A stretch of DNA of 64,000 bases, from positions 186,001 to 250,000 of the forward strand of contig NZ_JAFFQE010000005.1 in assembly GCF_016919005.1 (NCBI RefSeq). Reading direction: 5' to 3'. Below are positions 7,811 through 17,052 of the stretch, one piece after another. A program made the position numbers and the translations under genes. How positions within the stretch are numbered: the first letter of the stretch is position 1; each line of letters opens with the position of its first letter. Source of the DNA: Desulfopila inferna (lineage in GTDB: Bacteria > Desulfobacterota > Desulfobulbia > Desulfobulbales > Desulfocapsaceae). Below the pieces are notes generated by a model. The model did not search any database. It worked only from the letters and a program-made list of their open reading frames with translations, and was not told the DNA's origin.

Positions 7811-9013
7811 TTAGGAAACTCTGCAAATTTCATCGGGGAAATGGTTAAGAGGCTCAAGTCCCACCGCTGTTACCAGATGGGTATTCTCGATACCGACCAC
7901 GCCTTTTCCAGGCATGATCACCTTGGGCTCAAGGGCGATGACCATCCCTTCCGCCAGTTCGAGCTTCTGGCCTTTGGCAAGAAAAGGGAATTCGTCAAGT
8001 TCGAGTCCCACGCCGTGTCCGGTAAAGCGAATCTTCCTTTCGCCCACCCCCATAAACTGCTGACGATATCCCTGCTTTTCCGCCATATTCGTCATCAACT
8101 GGTAGAGATCGCCGGTTACCGCGCCTGGAACTGCTACTTTTTTAATCCTCTCCTGCATCTCCAGCATGGCGTCATGGGCTCGATACATCTCATCCGGGAG
8201 ATCGCCGATGACAAAAATTCTGGCGTGATCGGAAATATATCCGTCATAGGCAAAAACATAATCGACAAGGACAGTCTCATTCCGCCTGATTTTCTTGAAC
8301 CCGGCCCCCTGGCTAATAAGTCCGCTCACCCCTTGTCCTCCGGTAGGCGATGCCAGATAACTGGGAACCGCGGCAGCCGGACCAGACATGAGATGTCCAT
8401 AAAACAATTCACTGCCGAACAGCCTCATTCTGACGATGCCCTGATGCCCGAGGCTACGGGCATAGGCCTCCAGTTCACCGGCCAGAGCCACTTCGGTCTT
8501 GCCGACTTCGAGTAGTTGCGGAAAATGAGCGGCCACTTTGTCGGAGAAGGCAGCTGCGGTTTTTATTTTCTCAATTTCATAGGCGGACTTTACTGCCCGC
8601 ACCAGGCGGATTGGCGTTGACACATCGACGATTGAGCAGCCTGAAAAGATTTTTAAAAATTGAAAATAGAGATTGGCTGGAAGTACATCAAGTTCCATTC
8701 CCAGGGGGGAAGGAAGAGTATAACCGTGTTCCTCTAAGGCCTGCGGGATTTTCTTCGGGCTCACCAGTGAAACTATATCTTCAAGAGGCGATTCAGCCCT
8801 GGCCCGTTCGAATTCCTTGAAAATCATGAGCAGGGGCTTGCCTTCGCCTGGAATATAGAGCCACCCCTGCTGGGCAGTACCTGAGAAGTAATACAGATCG
8901 GTATTCTGCACGATCAGGGCGCCCTGGATGTCCTTTTTCCGCAATTCGGACTGCAGCTTCCTCAGACGTGATTCAATTTCGCCCAAAAGTGGTCCGGCCG
9001 GATATTCTTCCAC
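7811..9013 (-). CDS. M24-family Xaa-Pro-type metallopeptidase
   Basis: 400 aa with a creatinase-like N-terminal domain (residues about 15-150) and a pita-bread M24 catalytic domain. Metal ligands are visible as VDYVFAYDGYISDHARIF (Asp pair), TGHGVGLELDEFP (His, with Glu nearby), ALEPKVIMPG (Glu) and GIENTHLV (Glu). The start is GTG at 9013, preceded by GGGAGGAGAT. In this family it would remove N-terminal residues next to proline, but homologues in fatty-acid operons may act on other amide or C-N bonds. Presence between dehydrogenase and crotonase genes is unexplained. Confidence 0.88.
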   Translation of the reverse strand: MEEYPAGPLLGEIESRLRKLQSELRKKDIQGALIVQNTDLYYFSGTAQQGWLYIPGEGKPLLMIFKEFERARAESPLEDIVSLVSPKKIPQALEEHGYTLPSPLGMELDVLPANLYFQFLKIFSGCSIVDVSTPIRLVRAVKSAYEIEKIKTAAAFSDKVAAHFPQLLEVGKTEVALAGELEAYARSLGHQGIVRMRLFGSELFYGHLMSGPAAAVPSYLASPTGGQGVSGLISQGAGFKKIRRNETVLVDYVFAYDGYISDHARIFVIGDLPDEMYRAHDAMLEMQERIKKVAVPGAVTGDLYQLMTNMAEKQGYRQQFMGVGERKIRFTGHGVGLELDEFPFLAKGQKLELAEGMVIALEPKVIMPGKGVVGIENTHLVTAVGLEPLNHFPDEICRVS

Positions 9014-9079
9014 ATCTCCTCCCTGTTGATCTGCTCGCGTTTGCTGATCCTGTAATAAATTGCCGCGATGTCAGAAGGC

Positions 9080-9233
9080 TAGATAAAAAGTTCGATATAC
9101 AGAAGGCGCAGTTTTGGCAGGCCTTAGACGATACATAGTATGTCGAAGGTCTGTCAAAAACCTGCAACGCGGGAGTTCGGGCTTTCTCGAAGTCGGAGTT
9201 TATGCCCATACGGGTATTTATCGCGACGCCATC
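9080..9233. repeat. Dispersed intergenic repeat, copy A
   Basis: Shares a ~35-bp core (AAGTCGGAGTTTATGCCC followed by a TATCGC end, 9190-9224) with copies B and C, and the string GCTTTCTCGAAGTC (9181-9194) with copies C and D. The left end resembles the terminal AAAAAGTTCGA of the other copies. The right side runs into the stop codon of the next gene at 9234, so this end seems shortened. No open frame. Confidence 0.65.
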
Positions 9234-10088
9234 TTATTTGGAATAGTCATAAAAGCCTTTGCCGCTCTTTCTTCCCAGCCAGCCGCTCTCGACATATTTT
9301 CTCAACAGTGGGCAGGGGCGGTATTTGGAATCCTTGAAGCCGTCATAGAGCGTTTCCATAATGGCCAGGCAGGTATCCAGACCGATAAGATCCGCCAGGG
9401 CCAGCGGACCCATGGGATGATTCATGCCCAGCTTCATCACCGTATCGATATCTTCCGGTTTGCCGACACTCTGGTAGAGGCAGAAGATAGCCTCGTTGAT
9501 CATGGGCATCAGGATTCTGTTGGCGATAAAACCGGGAAAATCGTTAGCTTCAGCAGGTGTCTTGTTGAACTTTTTACAGAGATCCCAAGTCAGCCGAAAG
9601 GTTTCTTCGGAGGTTGCCAATCCCCTGATCACCTCGACCAGTTTCATCACCGGCACCGGATTCATGAAATGCATGCCGATGACCTTTCCCGGTCTGGTGG
9701 TTTGAGCGGCAATTCTGCCGATGGGAATGGATGAGGTATTGGTCGAGAGAATGACATGGGCTCTACAGACGTGATCAAGTTGCTGGAATATCTTAAACTT
9801 GAGATCCTCACGCTCCACTGCGGCCTCGACCACGAAATCGACATCTTTCATATCGTCCAGGTTAACGGTGGTCTTCACCCTGGCGAGGATATCATCGGCT
9901 TCACCCTGATCGAGTTTGCCCTTTTCCACCATGCGGCCCAGATTTCTGGCAATGGCCGCCCGACCCTTCTCGGTGAATTCCTCGCGGATGTCGCTCATCA
10001 GAACCTCGAGCCCGCTTGCCGCGGCCACCTGGGCGATGCCATTGCCCATCTGGCCCGCGCCGATCACTCCAAACTTTTTTATTTCCAT
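9234..10088 (-). CDS. 3-hydroxybutyryl-CoA dehydrogenase
   Basis: Oxidises (S)-3-hydroxyacyl-CoA to acetoacetyl-CoA with NAD+. The 284-residue protein begins with the Rossmann motif GVIGAGQMGNGIAQ; the family signature NDFPGFIANRILMPMINEA is near residue 186 and the catalytic His lies in MHFMNPVPVMKLVEV near residue 142. Length and C-terminal GFYDYSK end match Hbd of clostridia and sulfate reducers. GAGAGGAAA precedes the ATG. It sits 134 bp after the thiolase gene. Confidence 0.95.
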   Translation of the reverse strand: MEIKKFGVIGAGQMGNGIAQVAAASGLEVLMSDIREEFTEKGRAAIARNLGRMVEKGKLDQGEADDILARVKTTVNLDDMKDVDFVVEAAVEREDLKFKIFQQLDHVCRAHVILSTNTSSIPIGRIAAQTTRPGKVIGMHFMNPVPVMKLVEVIRGLATSEETFRLTWDLCKKFNKTPAEANDFPGFIANRILMPMINEAIFCLYQSVGKPEDIDTVMKLGMNHPMGPLALADLIGLDTCLAIMETLYDGFKDSKYRPCPLLRKYVESGWLGRKSGKGFYDYSK

Positions 10089-10222
10089 TACCGTTTCCTC
10101 TCCCGGATTGATGACTTCGTCGAAAACTTTTTCCCGGCTGTACTTGTTTCCGCCTTCGTCTGTAATGAATGCAGCGGAGCTATCATAAAGCCGATTTGAC
10201 TGCCGATTTGTTCAAGGCTTAA

Positions 10223-11395
10223 TCAGCGTTTCAGTACCAGAGCCACAGCCTCTCCGCCGCCAAGGCAAAGAGACGCCAAACCTGTACGGAGGTCTCTTGC
10301 CTCCATTTCATAGAGCAATGTCGTCAATACCCTGGCACCGCTGGCTCCGATCGGATGTCCCAAAGCAACGCTGCCGCCATTGACATTGACTATAGCGGAG
10401 TCAAGTTCCAGCACCCTATTGATGGCTACCGAGGTTCCGCTGAAGGCCTCGTTAATTTCAAACAGATCGACATCCGCCTGGGTTATCCCCTCCTTTTTGA
10501 GTACCTTGGGGATTGCATAGATCGGAGCCATCAGCACATACTTCAAATCGATGCCGGCCGACGCCTGGGCGCCGATTTCCGCCATAATCGTGCAACCAAG
10601 CTCCTCGGCCTTCTCCCTGCTCGTTACCACCACGGCGGCACTGCCGTCGCTGATTATTGAGGCATTCCCTGCGGTGCCGACACCATCCTTTTGAAACGCG
10701 GGGCGCATTTTGGCAAGTCTTTCATAAGGGGTATCCATGACGCACTCATCGGTATCGAAAAGAATATCACCCTTGCGATCGGAAATAGTCAACGGGGCAA
10801 TCTGCTTTTTGAAGCGGCCGTCGGCAATAGCTGCCTGCGCCCGCCTGTAGGATTCCGCAGCAAACCTGTCCTGCTGCTCGCGATCAACCTGCCATTTTTC
10901 ACAAATGAGCTCGTTGGACATGCCCATATGGAAGTCGTTGACAATATCCCAGAGACCGTCGTGCACCATATGGTCCTCGATCTTTCCGGGTCCCATGCGG
11001 TGGCCCCACCTGGCTTTATCCAGATAATATGGAGCCATGCTCATGTTTTCCATCCCTCCGGCAACCACGACATCGGCATCGCCGCATTGTATGGCCTGGG
11101 CGGCAAGCATCACGGCCTTCAGAGAAGAACCGCACACCTTGTTAACGGTAATGGCCTCCACCTCCTGGGGCAGATCCGCTTTGATGGCCGCCTGCTTCGC
11201 CGGGTTCTGCCCATACCCGCAGGGTAGAACCATACCCATGATGCATTCATCCACTGCGGTCGCTTCTATGTTCGCCCGTCGTATCGCTTCTCTGATCACA
11301 TGTGCCCCCAGATCGGTGGCTCCGGTTTTACTCAATGTCCCACCAAAGCTCCCCAGCGGGCTCCTCACAGCGCTAACAATTACGGCGGCTTTCAT
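10223..11395 (-). CDS. Acetyl-CoA C-acetyltransferase (thiolase)
   Basis: Cleaves acetoacetyl-CoA with CoA to two acetyl-CoA, or the reverse. The acyl-carrying Cys is in NKVCGSSLKA near residue 88; the second active-site elements NVNGGSVALGHPIGASGAR (His) and SLCLGGGEAVAL (Cys) are near the end. At 390 residues it is a standard tetrameric degradative/biosynthetic thiolase. It is the promoter-proximal gene of the minus-strand block and faces the acyl-CoA synthetase gene across a 785-bp intergenic region. Confidence 0.96.
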   Translation of the reverse strand: MKAAVIVSAVRSPLGSFGGTLSKTGATDLGAHVIREAIRRANIEATAVDECIMGMVLPCGYGQNPAKQAAIKADLPQEVEAITVNKVCGSSLKAVMLAAQAIQCGDADVVVAGGMENMSMAPYYLDKARWGHRMGPGKIEDHMVHDGLWDIVNDFHMGMSNELICEKWQVDREQQDRFAAESYRRAQAAIADGRFKKQIAPLTISDRKGDILFDTDECVMDTPYERLAKMRPAFQKDGVGTAGNASIISDGSAAVVVTSREKAEELGCTIMAEIGAQASAGIDLKYVLMAPIYAIPKVLKKEGITQADVDLFEINEAFSGTSVAINRVLELDSAIVNVNGGSVALGHPIGASGARVLTTLLYEMEARDLRTGLASLCLGGGEAVALVLKR

Positions 11396-11452
11396 AGTAT
11401 ACCTCTTCAGTTCGTGTGATTTTCATATTCCGCGGAATTATCTCTATAATGA

Positions 11453-11646
11453 CTCGAAAAGAGCTCGACCAGCGTCGTTGTAGATCTAAAACGGCGATTT
11501 GTCGCACCACCTGTACAGCCCAACGGTACTGCCAAATCGCCGTTTCAGATACTGCGCCAGTATATCGGACTATCTTAAAGTCGGAGTTATGCACGTATGG
11601 GCGTTTATCGCATGTCCACCCCGGCAACTTCGACGACCTTTACAAA
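11453..11646. repeat. Dispersed intergenic repeat, copy B (with internal palindrome)
   Basis: Starts CTCGAAAAGAGCTCGA (11453-11468) and ends with the complement of GTAAAGGTCGTCGAAGTT, mirroring copy C. The shared core lies at 11578-11611. Unlike copy C it contains a perfect 13-bp inverted repeat, AAACGGCGATTTG at 11489-11501 and its complement at 11533-11545, separated by 31 bases, which looks like an insertion into the ancestral repeat. It lies upstream of the thiolase gene. The remainder of the 11396-12180 gap holds no credible gene. Confidence 0.65.
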
Positions 11647-11975
11647 ATCATCTCTTGTTGAAAAACATCTGATTTTATCCAAGTCGGAAATACCGACCAA
11701 GCGCTCAATCGTTTTTTTTATGATTCCCTTTAAAGCACCATTTGTCAATCAGTTTTTCGTTATACGGAACTGAAAATCTTCCTGAATTGATCACAACCCA
11801 TCCTTCCTTTCTCACTACCATAACTATCCGATTGACTATCAAATACTTCCTCTCCTTTGCCACAAAATCTGCCAGAAAACAGGAACATGTTTCTCTTTTC
11901 AGGGTATTATGACAACACATCTGTTAACTATGGCTTATACATGCCATGAATAAGTTTGAAAACCAAAAAAATGCT

Positions 11976-12004
11976 TTGACAAAATCATCAATATACTTTT
12001 AAGT
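11976..12004 (+). promoter_or_regulatory. Sigma-70-type promoter of the acyl-CoA synthetase gene
   Basis: TTGACA at 11976-11981 and TTAAGT at 11999-12004 with 17-bp spacing. A 16-bp palindrome begins 12 bases further on. The transcript would have a leader of about 170 nt before the ATG at 12181. Confidence 0.65.
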
Positions 12005-12015
12005 GGAACTAGATT

Positions 12016-12031
12016 CCGAGCGAGCGCTCGG
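12016..12031. promoter_or_regulatory. Likely TetR-family operator
   Basis: Palindrome CCGAGCG-AG-CGCTCGG overlapping the expected transcription start. The GAGCGCTC core recurs at 31362-31369 and 31529-31536 in front of the symporter genes. Binding here would block the synthetase promoter. The TetR protein encoded at 17424-18062 is the obvious candidate, by context only. Confidence 0.6.
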
Positions 12032-12075
12032 TAGCTAACCAACACTGGAGGGCGACAACGCGCCCGGTACTCTAA

Positions 12076-12090
12076 CCCGGTAAAACCGGG
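12076..12090 (+). other. Short hairpin in the synthetase leader
   Basis: Perfect stem CCCGGT-AAA-ACCGGG in the 5' leader, about 90 bases before the ATG. It has no T-run, so it may be a stability or processing element rather than a terminator. Confidence 0.4.
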
Positions 12091-12180
12091 CTAGGCCTTT
12101 AAAAAAGAATTTCCTGCACCGGATGCGCAGAAATTTTTTCCATAAAGGTACCAAAAATTCCGAACAGGAGGGAGTCTCAA

Positions 12181-13947
12181 ATGGGTATGGAAAGTCTGTA
12201 TAAGGAAGTTATGGATATCAACATGATGGCAGATGACGACCGCAAGGATGATGCGGCCAAGGCTTTTTTTGAACGGCTCAACTTCATGGAACTTCCGGAA
12301 TACTTTAACTGGGCGGAAGAAATATTCGAGGGCGTCCATGTCAAAGAACGCGGTGACAAACCGGCATTCATCTGGGCCGATATCCTCACCGAAGAAAACA
12401 AGACCTATTCCTATCGGCAATTCATGGCCAGAGGCAATCAGTGCCTGAACCATCTGCGTAAGTCCGGGGTGGACAAAGGCAACAATATGTACATGATGGT
12501 GCCGATCGTCCCGGAAACCTGGTTTGCCACCTATGCCTGTGTCAAGGGAGGACTCGTCGCCGTTCCAACTGCCACCACCATGACTCAGCGGGAAATGGAA
12601 TTCCGCTTCGAGACCTATCCGCCGGACTGCATCATCGCCGCCGAAGTGTATACCGATCTGATCGATGCCGCCATCAAGACCAACGGCACCGAACCTAAGG
12701 TCAAAATCGTTCTCGGCAAAAAGGCTGGCTGGACCAGTTATACCGATCTCGAAGGAGAATCGGAAGAAGCAGAGGCCGCCAAAACAAAATCGAGCGATCT
12801 GCTTTTCTGTTTCTTCACTTCCGGTACTACCGGACTGCCCAAACGAGTCGGTCACACCGCCGTATCTTATCCTCTGGGACACCTGTCCACCTCCATTATG
12901 GCCGGTATCCGGACCGACGATATCCATCACAACCTGGGAGCGCCCGGCTGGGCCAAGTGGGCCTGGAGTTCCTTTTTCGGGCCGTTGAATGTCGGCGCCA
13001 CCGCCACCGGATTCGATTTCACCACCCTTGACGGTGAAAAATATCTCAAGGCTATTTCCACCCATAAGATATCCACCTTCTGCGCTCCCCCTACCGCCTG
13101 GCGGATGTTCATCAATCTTGACACATCCCAGTTTGACCTCTCTAACCTGAGACAATCCATCGGCGCGGGAGAGCCCTTGAATCCTGAAGTAATTTCCCGA
13201 TGGAAGAAACTGACTGGTAATGAGATCCGTGACTTCTACGGTCAGACGGAATCAACGGCAATGATCGGCAACCCCCCCTGGATGAAAGGTAAAATGCGCA
13301 GCGGCTCCTTCGGCTACCCCTCGTATATGTACGATGTCGCCCTGGTTGACGAGGAAGGCTTTGAAATCACTAAAGCCGATGAGGTCGGCCATATCGTGGT
13401 TAAACTCGATAAATGGCGGGCCATCGGACTTTTTACCGAATATATCGGCAGCCCTGAGAAAATGGGCGATGCCTTTCGTGGCAACTACTATTACACCGGA
13501 GACCGGGCATCCTACGATGAAGACGGCTACTGGTGGTTTGTGGGCAGAAGCGATGACGTTATCAAATCCTCGGACTTCAGAATCGGACCCTTCGAGGTGG
13601 AGAGCGCCCTTATGGAGCACGTTGCCGTTGCCGAAACCGCCGTGGTAGGTGTACCGGATCCCAAACGGCATCAACTCGTCAAGGGATATGTCATCCTCAA
13701 ACAGGGTGTTGAACCCTCAAGAGAACTGGCTCTGGAACTCTTCCAGCACACCATCAATGTCCTGGCCAAATTCAAAATTCCGCGGATCATCGAGTTCGTT
13801 CCCGAGGTTCCCAAAACGCTGAGCGGCAAGATACGCCGTATCGAATTGCGGCAGCAGGAGGAAAAGAGGCAGCAGGATAAGTCTGGAGCGGTTGCCACCG
13901 AATTCTTCTACTGGGATTTCCCGGAACTCAGTTCAAGAAAAAATTGA
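12181..13947 (+). CDS. Short/medium-chain acyl-CoA synthetase (AMP-forming)
   Basis: Activates a short carboxylic acid with ATP and CoA, probably butyrate or isobutyrate in this locus. The 588-residue ANL-family enzyme has the P-loop FFTSGTTGLPKRVGH near residue 206, the acidic motif FYGQTES near residue 352, the hinge GDRASYDEDGYWWFVGRSDDVIK near residue 440 and the C-terminal catalytic Lys in KTLSGKIRR. It lacks the N-terminal extension of acetyl-CoA synthetase and resembles medium-chain (ACSM) enzymes. AGGAGGGAG precedes the ATG. Promoter and palindromic operator lie upstream; a strong hairpin follows. Confidence 0.92.
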   Translation: MGMESLYKEVMDINMMADDDRKDDAAKAFFERLNFMELPEYFNWAEEIFEGVHVKERGDKPAFIWADILTEENKTYSYRQFMARGNQCLNHLRKSGVDKGNNMYMMVPIVPETWFATYACVKGGLVAVPTATTMTQREMEFRFETYPPDCIIAAEVYTDLIDAAIKTNGTEPKVKIVLGKKAGWTSYTDLEGESEEAEAAKTKSSDLLFCFFTSGTTGLPKRVGHTAVSYPLGHLSTSIMAGIRTDDIHHNLGAPGWAKWAWSSFFGPLNVGATATGFDFTTLDGEKYLKAISTHKISTFCAPPTAWRMFINLDTSQFDLSNLRQSIGAGEPLNPEVISRWKKLTGNEIRDFYGQTESTAMIGNPPWMKGKMRSGSFGYPSYMYDVALVDEEGFEITKADEVGHIVVKLDKWRAIGLFTEYIGSPEKMGDAFRGNYYYTGDRASYDEDGYWWFVGRSDDVIKSSDFRIGPFEVESALMEHVAVAETAVVGVPDPKRHQLVKGYVILKQGVEPSRELALELFQHTINVLAKFKIPRIIEFVPEVPKTLSGKIRRIELRQQEEKRQQDKSGAVATEFFYWDFPELSSRKN

Positions 13948-13953
13948 TAGCAC

Positions 13954-13984
13954 GCGGCAGGGGCGCACTATACGCTCCTGCCGC
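13954..13984 (+). terminator. Hairpin after the acyl-CoA synthetase gene
   Basis: 12-bp stem (GCGGCAGGGGCG at 13954-13965, CGCTCCTGCCGC at 13973-13984, one G-T pair) with a 7-base loop, seven bases after the stop. Following sequence is AT-rich (CTCTAATAAAATAAAAC) but lacks a clean T-run, so it may only partly terminate before the next gene. Confidence 0.6.
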
Positions 13985-14146
13985 CCTCTAATAAAATAAA
14001 ACGATAAGTGCGACAGAGGCAGCCCGACAGGGACCGCTGAGTTGGCAACTTGCGGCCTGTGCAAGCACGCTGAAAAACACTTTTTTAAAGAATGCATGAA
14101 AAATTACCCGAAAAATACCCAAAGGGACTCTGCTGGAGATTGAACG

Positions 14147-15292
14147 ATGAATTTTGAACTGACGGAAGAACAGAAACTTATCAAAGACATGGTACGCAGC
14201 TTTGCGGAGGCGGAGGTAGCTCCTTCCGCCCGGGCCAGGGATGAGGAAGAACGCTTTGACCGGGAACTGATGTTTACCCGACTTGCCGAACTTGGCCTGA
14301 CCGGAATCGTTTTCCCCGAAAAGTATGGTGGTGCCGGTGCGGACTACATCAGCTACGCCATTGCAGTCGAGGAACTTTCCCGGGTCTGTGCCTCCACCGG
14401 AGTCACCCTTTCCGCACATCTGTCATTGTGCGCCAACCCTATCTATCTCTTCGGCAGCGAAGAACAGAAACAGAAATTCCTTGTTCCGCTGGCTACCGGT
14501 GAAAAAATGGGGGCCTTCGGTCTCACCGAGAACGCTGCAGGCTCCGATGCCGGCGGCACCAGAACCACGGCAGTTAGGGATGGTGACGAATGGATCCTCA
14601 ACGGCAGTAAAACATTTATCACCAACGGCGGCGAAGCTGAAGTATATGTGGTGATGGCCAGAACGGACAAGAATGCCGAGAAGCATCATGGAATCAGCGC
14701 CTTTATCGTCGAAAAGGGCACACCCGGCTTTACCTTCGGTAAGAAGGAGGAAAAGATGGGGATTCGCAGTTCCCCGACCATGGAGCTTCTCTTTGAAAAC
14801 TGTCGGATTCCACAGGAGAATCTTCTGGCCGAAGAAGGCCAGGGCTTCAAGGTGGCAATGAAAACCCTGGACGGCGGCAGAATCGGCATTGCCGCACAGG
14901 CCCTCGGAATTGCCCAGGGTGCGCTTGATGAGGCGGTAAATTATGCCAAGGAAAGAAAGCAGTTCGATACGCCGATTGCCCGTTTTCAAGGGGTCCAGTT
15001 TCAGCTTGCCGATATGGCCACGCAAATTAAGGCAGCCAGGCTGCTGGTTTATGATGCCGCTTACCGGGCCAGCGCGAAGCTTCCCTATTCTCAGGATTCG
15101 GCAATGGCCAAACTGATGGCAAGCGAGACAGCGATGCGGGTAACGACACAGGCCGTGCAGATTCTCGGGGGTTACGGCTACACCCGTGATTTCCCTGTGG
15201 AAAGGATGATGCGCGATGCCAAAATTACGGAAATCTACGAAGGGACCAGCGAGGTGCAGCGGATTGTCATAGGGTCGGCGTTAACCAGATAA
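14147..15292 (+). CDS. Acyl-CoA dehydrogenase (butyryl/isobutyryl type)
   Basis: Second acyl-CoA dehydrogenase of the window, 381 aa. Signatures: [14 protein letters not shown] near residue 126, [15 protein letters not shown], and [29 protein letters not shown] near the end with the catalytic Glu of the short-chain class. It stands directly upstream of etfB and etfA, its electron acceptors, so the three probably act as one unit. Substrate could be butyryl-, isobutyryl- or 2-methylbutyryl-CoA; the sequence does not decide. GGAG precedes the ATG. Confidence 0.95.
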   Translation: MNFELTEEQKLIKDMVRSFAEAEVAPSARARDEEERFDRELMFTRLAELGLTGIVFPEKYGGAGADYISYAIAVEELSRVCASTGVTLSAHLSLCANPIYLFGSEEQKQKFLVPLATGEKMGAFGLTENAAGSDAGGTRTTAVRDGDEWILNGSKTFITNGGEAEVYVVMARTDKNAEKHHGISAFIVEKGTPGFTFGKKEEKMGIRSSPTMELLFENCRIPQENLLAEEGQGFKVAMKTLDGGRIGIAAQALGIAQGALDEAVNYAKERKQFDTPIARFQGVQFQLADMATQIKAARLLVYDAAYRASAKLPYSQDSAMAKLMASETAMRVTTQAVQILGGYGYTRDFPVERMMRDAKITEIYEGTSEVQRIVIGSALTR

Positions 15293-15359
15293 ACAGTCTC
15301 GTTAATAACATTACCAATATGTATTTTGCACAAAAGGAAAGTTGTAACTGGAGGAATCT

Positions 15360-16127
15360 ATGAAAATTCTTGTCTGCATCAAACAGGTTCCGGATATGGA
15401 ATCAAAATTTTCCCTGGACGGTACCTGGTACAGTACCGTCGATCTCGCCTGGCGAATGAACGAATATGATGAATTCGGGGTCGAGCAGGCGGTCTCTCTC
15501 AAAGAGCAGGTTAAGGATTGTGATATCACGGTCCTCTGTATCGGACCGACCAGGGTTAAGGAAACCATGAAAAAGGCGCTGGCAATGGGATGCGACCGCG
15601 GCGTACATATAGAAGACGATGATTCCGCCGGACGTGACCCTTTTACCATAGCATCAATAATCGCTGAATTTGCCCGGGATAAAGAATTTGACCTGATTTT
15701 CTGCGGTATGCAGTCGCAGGATAGAGCAAGCGCACAAGTAGGCCTAATGACCGCGGAGATCCTGAGTATACCTGCGGTATCCACGATAGTCGACTTCAAA
15801 TACGATTCCGGAGACATCCAGGTTAAACGGGAACTGGAAGGCGGCATCAAGTCTCTTGTCTCGACAACTACTCCCGCCCTTCTCACCTGCCAGCTTGGAC
15901 TCAACAGCCCCAGATATCCGACCCTTCCCAATATCATGAAGGCTAAGAAAAAAGAGTTGCTTTCCTCTCCGGTTGCCGATTTTCTCAAAGAAACTCCCCT
16001 TCAGGAAACAGCGGAGATCTTTTTTCCGGAGAAAAAGAGCGGCGGCCTTATTCTTGAGGGAGATCCGGCTGAATTGGCGGAAGAACTTCTCAGGATTTTA
16101 AGAGAAAAGACAACCGTTATGGGATGA
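15360..16127 (+). CDS. etfB: Electron transfer flavoprotein, beta subunit
   Basis: Takes electrons from acyl-CoA dehydrogenases. 255 aa beginning KILVCIKQVPD, the typical EtfB start, with the AMP/FAD-site segment CGMQSQDRASAQVG near residue 118 and the recognition region VKRELEGG near residue 156. GGAGG precedes the ATG. It lies 67 bp after the acyl-CoA dehydrogenase and 10 bp before etfA. Electrons would go on to an ETF:quinone oxidoreductase encoded elsewhere. Confidence 0.95.
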   Translation: MKILVCIKQVPDMESKFSLDGTWYSTVDLAWRMNEYDEFGVEQAVSLKEQVKDCDITVLCIGPTRVKETMKKALAMGCDRGVHIEDDDSAGRDPFTIASIIAEFARDKEFDLIFCGMQSQDRASAQVGLMTAEILSIPAVSTIVDFKYDSGDIQVKRELEGGIKSLVSTTTPALLTCQLGLNSPRYPTLPNIMKAKKKELLSSPVADFLKETPLQETAEIFFPEKKSGGLILEGDPAELAEELLRILREKTTVMG

Positions 16128-16137
16128 TGGGAGATAC

Positions 16138-17052
16138 ATGATGAAAACTTTACTGATTGCAGAATATAGAGATGGCAAATTGCTTGAAAATTATGGGGAG
16201 CTTATCGGCTTCGCTGAGGCAATTGAGGCAGAAAGTGTTATGTTTCTGGTGGGCTCACCGGAGTCTCTGCCTGATTTCAAGGGCAAACTTTATCTGGCCG
16301 GTGCCGAGAGCCACGGTGAATTCAACCCCGCGGTGCACAAAAGGTTGCTCACCGAGGTAATTACCCGGGAAGAACCTGATATCATTGCGTTTCCTCATTC
16401 ATCATACGGTTGGGATATGGCCCCGCGAATTGCCTGTTCCCTTGGAATCGCCCAGATTTCAGAGGTCGTCGACTTCAGGGATGGACTGCCGGTCGTACCG
16501 GTCTGCAATGCCAAAATGCGCCGCACCGTCAAACCGAAGAGTGAACAGTATGTGCTCACCCTGCAGGCGGGGGCCTTCAACGCTCCGCCTCCCCAGAGTC
16601 AAGCAGCTCCCGAAGTAATAGATATTGAGGAGCTGTCGCAGGGGGATCTCTCATTTCATGGATATGAAGAGGCTGAAAAGGGCGGTGTTGATCTCACCAG
16701 GGCGGAGATCATAGTCAGTGCCGGCCGGGGCATAGGCAAAGCTGAAAATGTCGGGATTATTTCCGACCTGGCCGAAAAACTCGGCGGTGAATACGGGGCC
16801 AGCCGTCCGGTGGTTGATTCGGAATGGGTTGAACACAACAGACAGGTAGGAACAACGGGACAGACGGTTTCCCCGAAACTCTATATTGCCTGCGGTATCT
16901 CCGGAGCTATACAGCATCTTGCCGGAATGAAGAAATCCGAATTCGTGGTTGCCATCAACACCGACAGGGATGCTCCAATAGGAGAAGTAGCCGATGTTCT
17001 GATAGTCTCTGATCTGAAGCAATTCGTGCCGGCTCTGATGGAAAGGCTTTAG
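16138..17052 (+). CDS. etfA: Electron transfer flavoprotein, alpha subunit
   Basis: Partner of EtfB holding the FAD. 304 aa; the C-terminal FAD-binding signature is intact (GQTVSPKLYIACGISGAIQH, then AINTDRDAPIGEVADVLIVSD). Two ATG codons stand in tandem at 16138 and 16141; the second has the better spacing from GGGAGA. The TAG stop at 17050-17052 lies inside the first 15-base copy of the tandem repeat that fills the gap to the TetR gene. Confidence 0.95.
   Translation: MMKTLLIAEYRDGKLLENYGELIGFAEAIEAESVMFLVGSPESLPDFKGKLYLAGAESHGEFNPAVHKRLLTEVITREEPDIIAFPHSSYGWDMAPRIACSLGIAQISEVVDFRDGLPVVPVCNAKMRRTVKPKSEQYVLTLQAGAFNAPPPQSQAAPEVIDIEELSQGDLSFHGYEEAEKGGVDLTRAEIIVSAGRGIGKAENVGIISDLAEKLGGEYGASRPVVDSEWVEHNRQVGTTGQTVSPKLYIACGISGAIQHLAGMKKSEFVVAINTDRDAPIGEVADVLIVSDLKQFVPALMERL

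Noticed and set aside
7502-8515. 337-codon open frame on the plus strand
   Set aside because: Antisense to the M24 peptidase gene; the translation has no family pattern.
11705-11920. 71-codon minus-strand frame in the thiolase-synthetase gap
   Set aside because: No convincing ribosome site or recognisable family pattern, and AT-rich surroundings.
12091-13155. 354-codon open frame on the minus strand
   Set aside because: Antisense to the acyl-CoA synthetase gene; low-complexity Gly-rich translation typical of a shadow.
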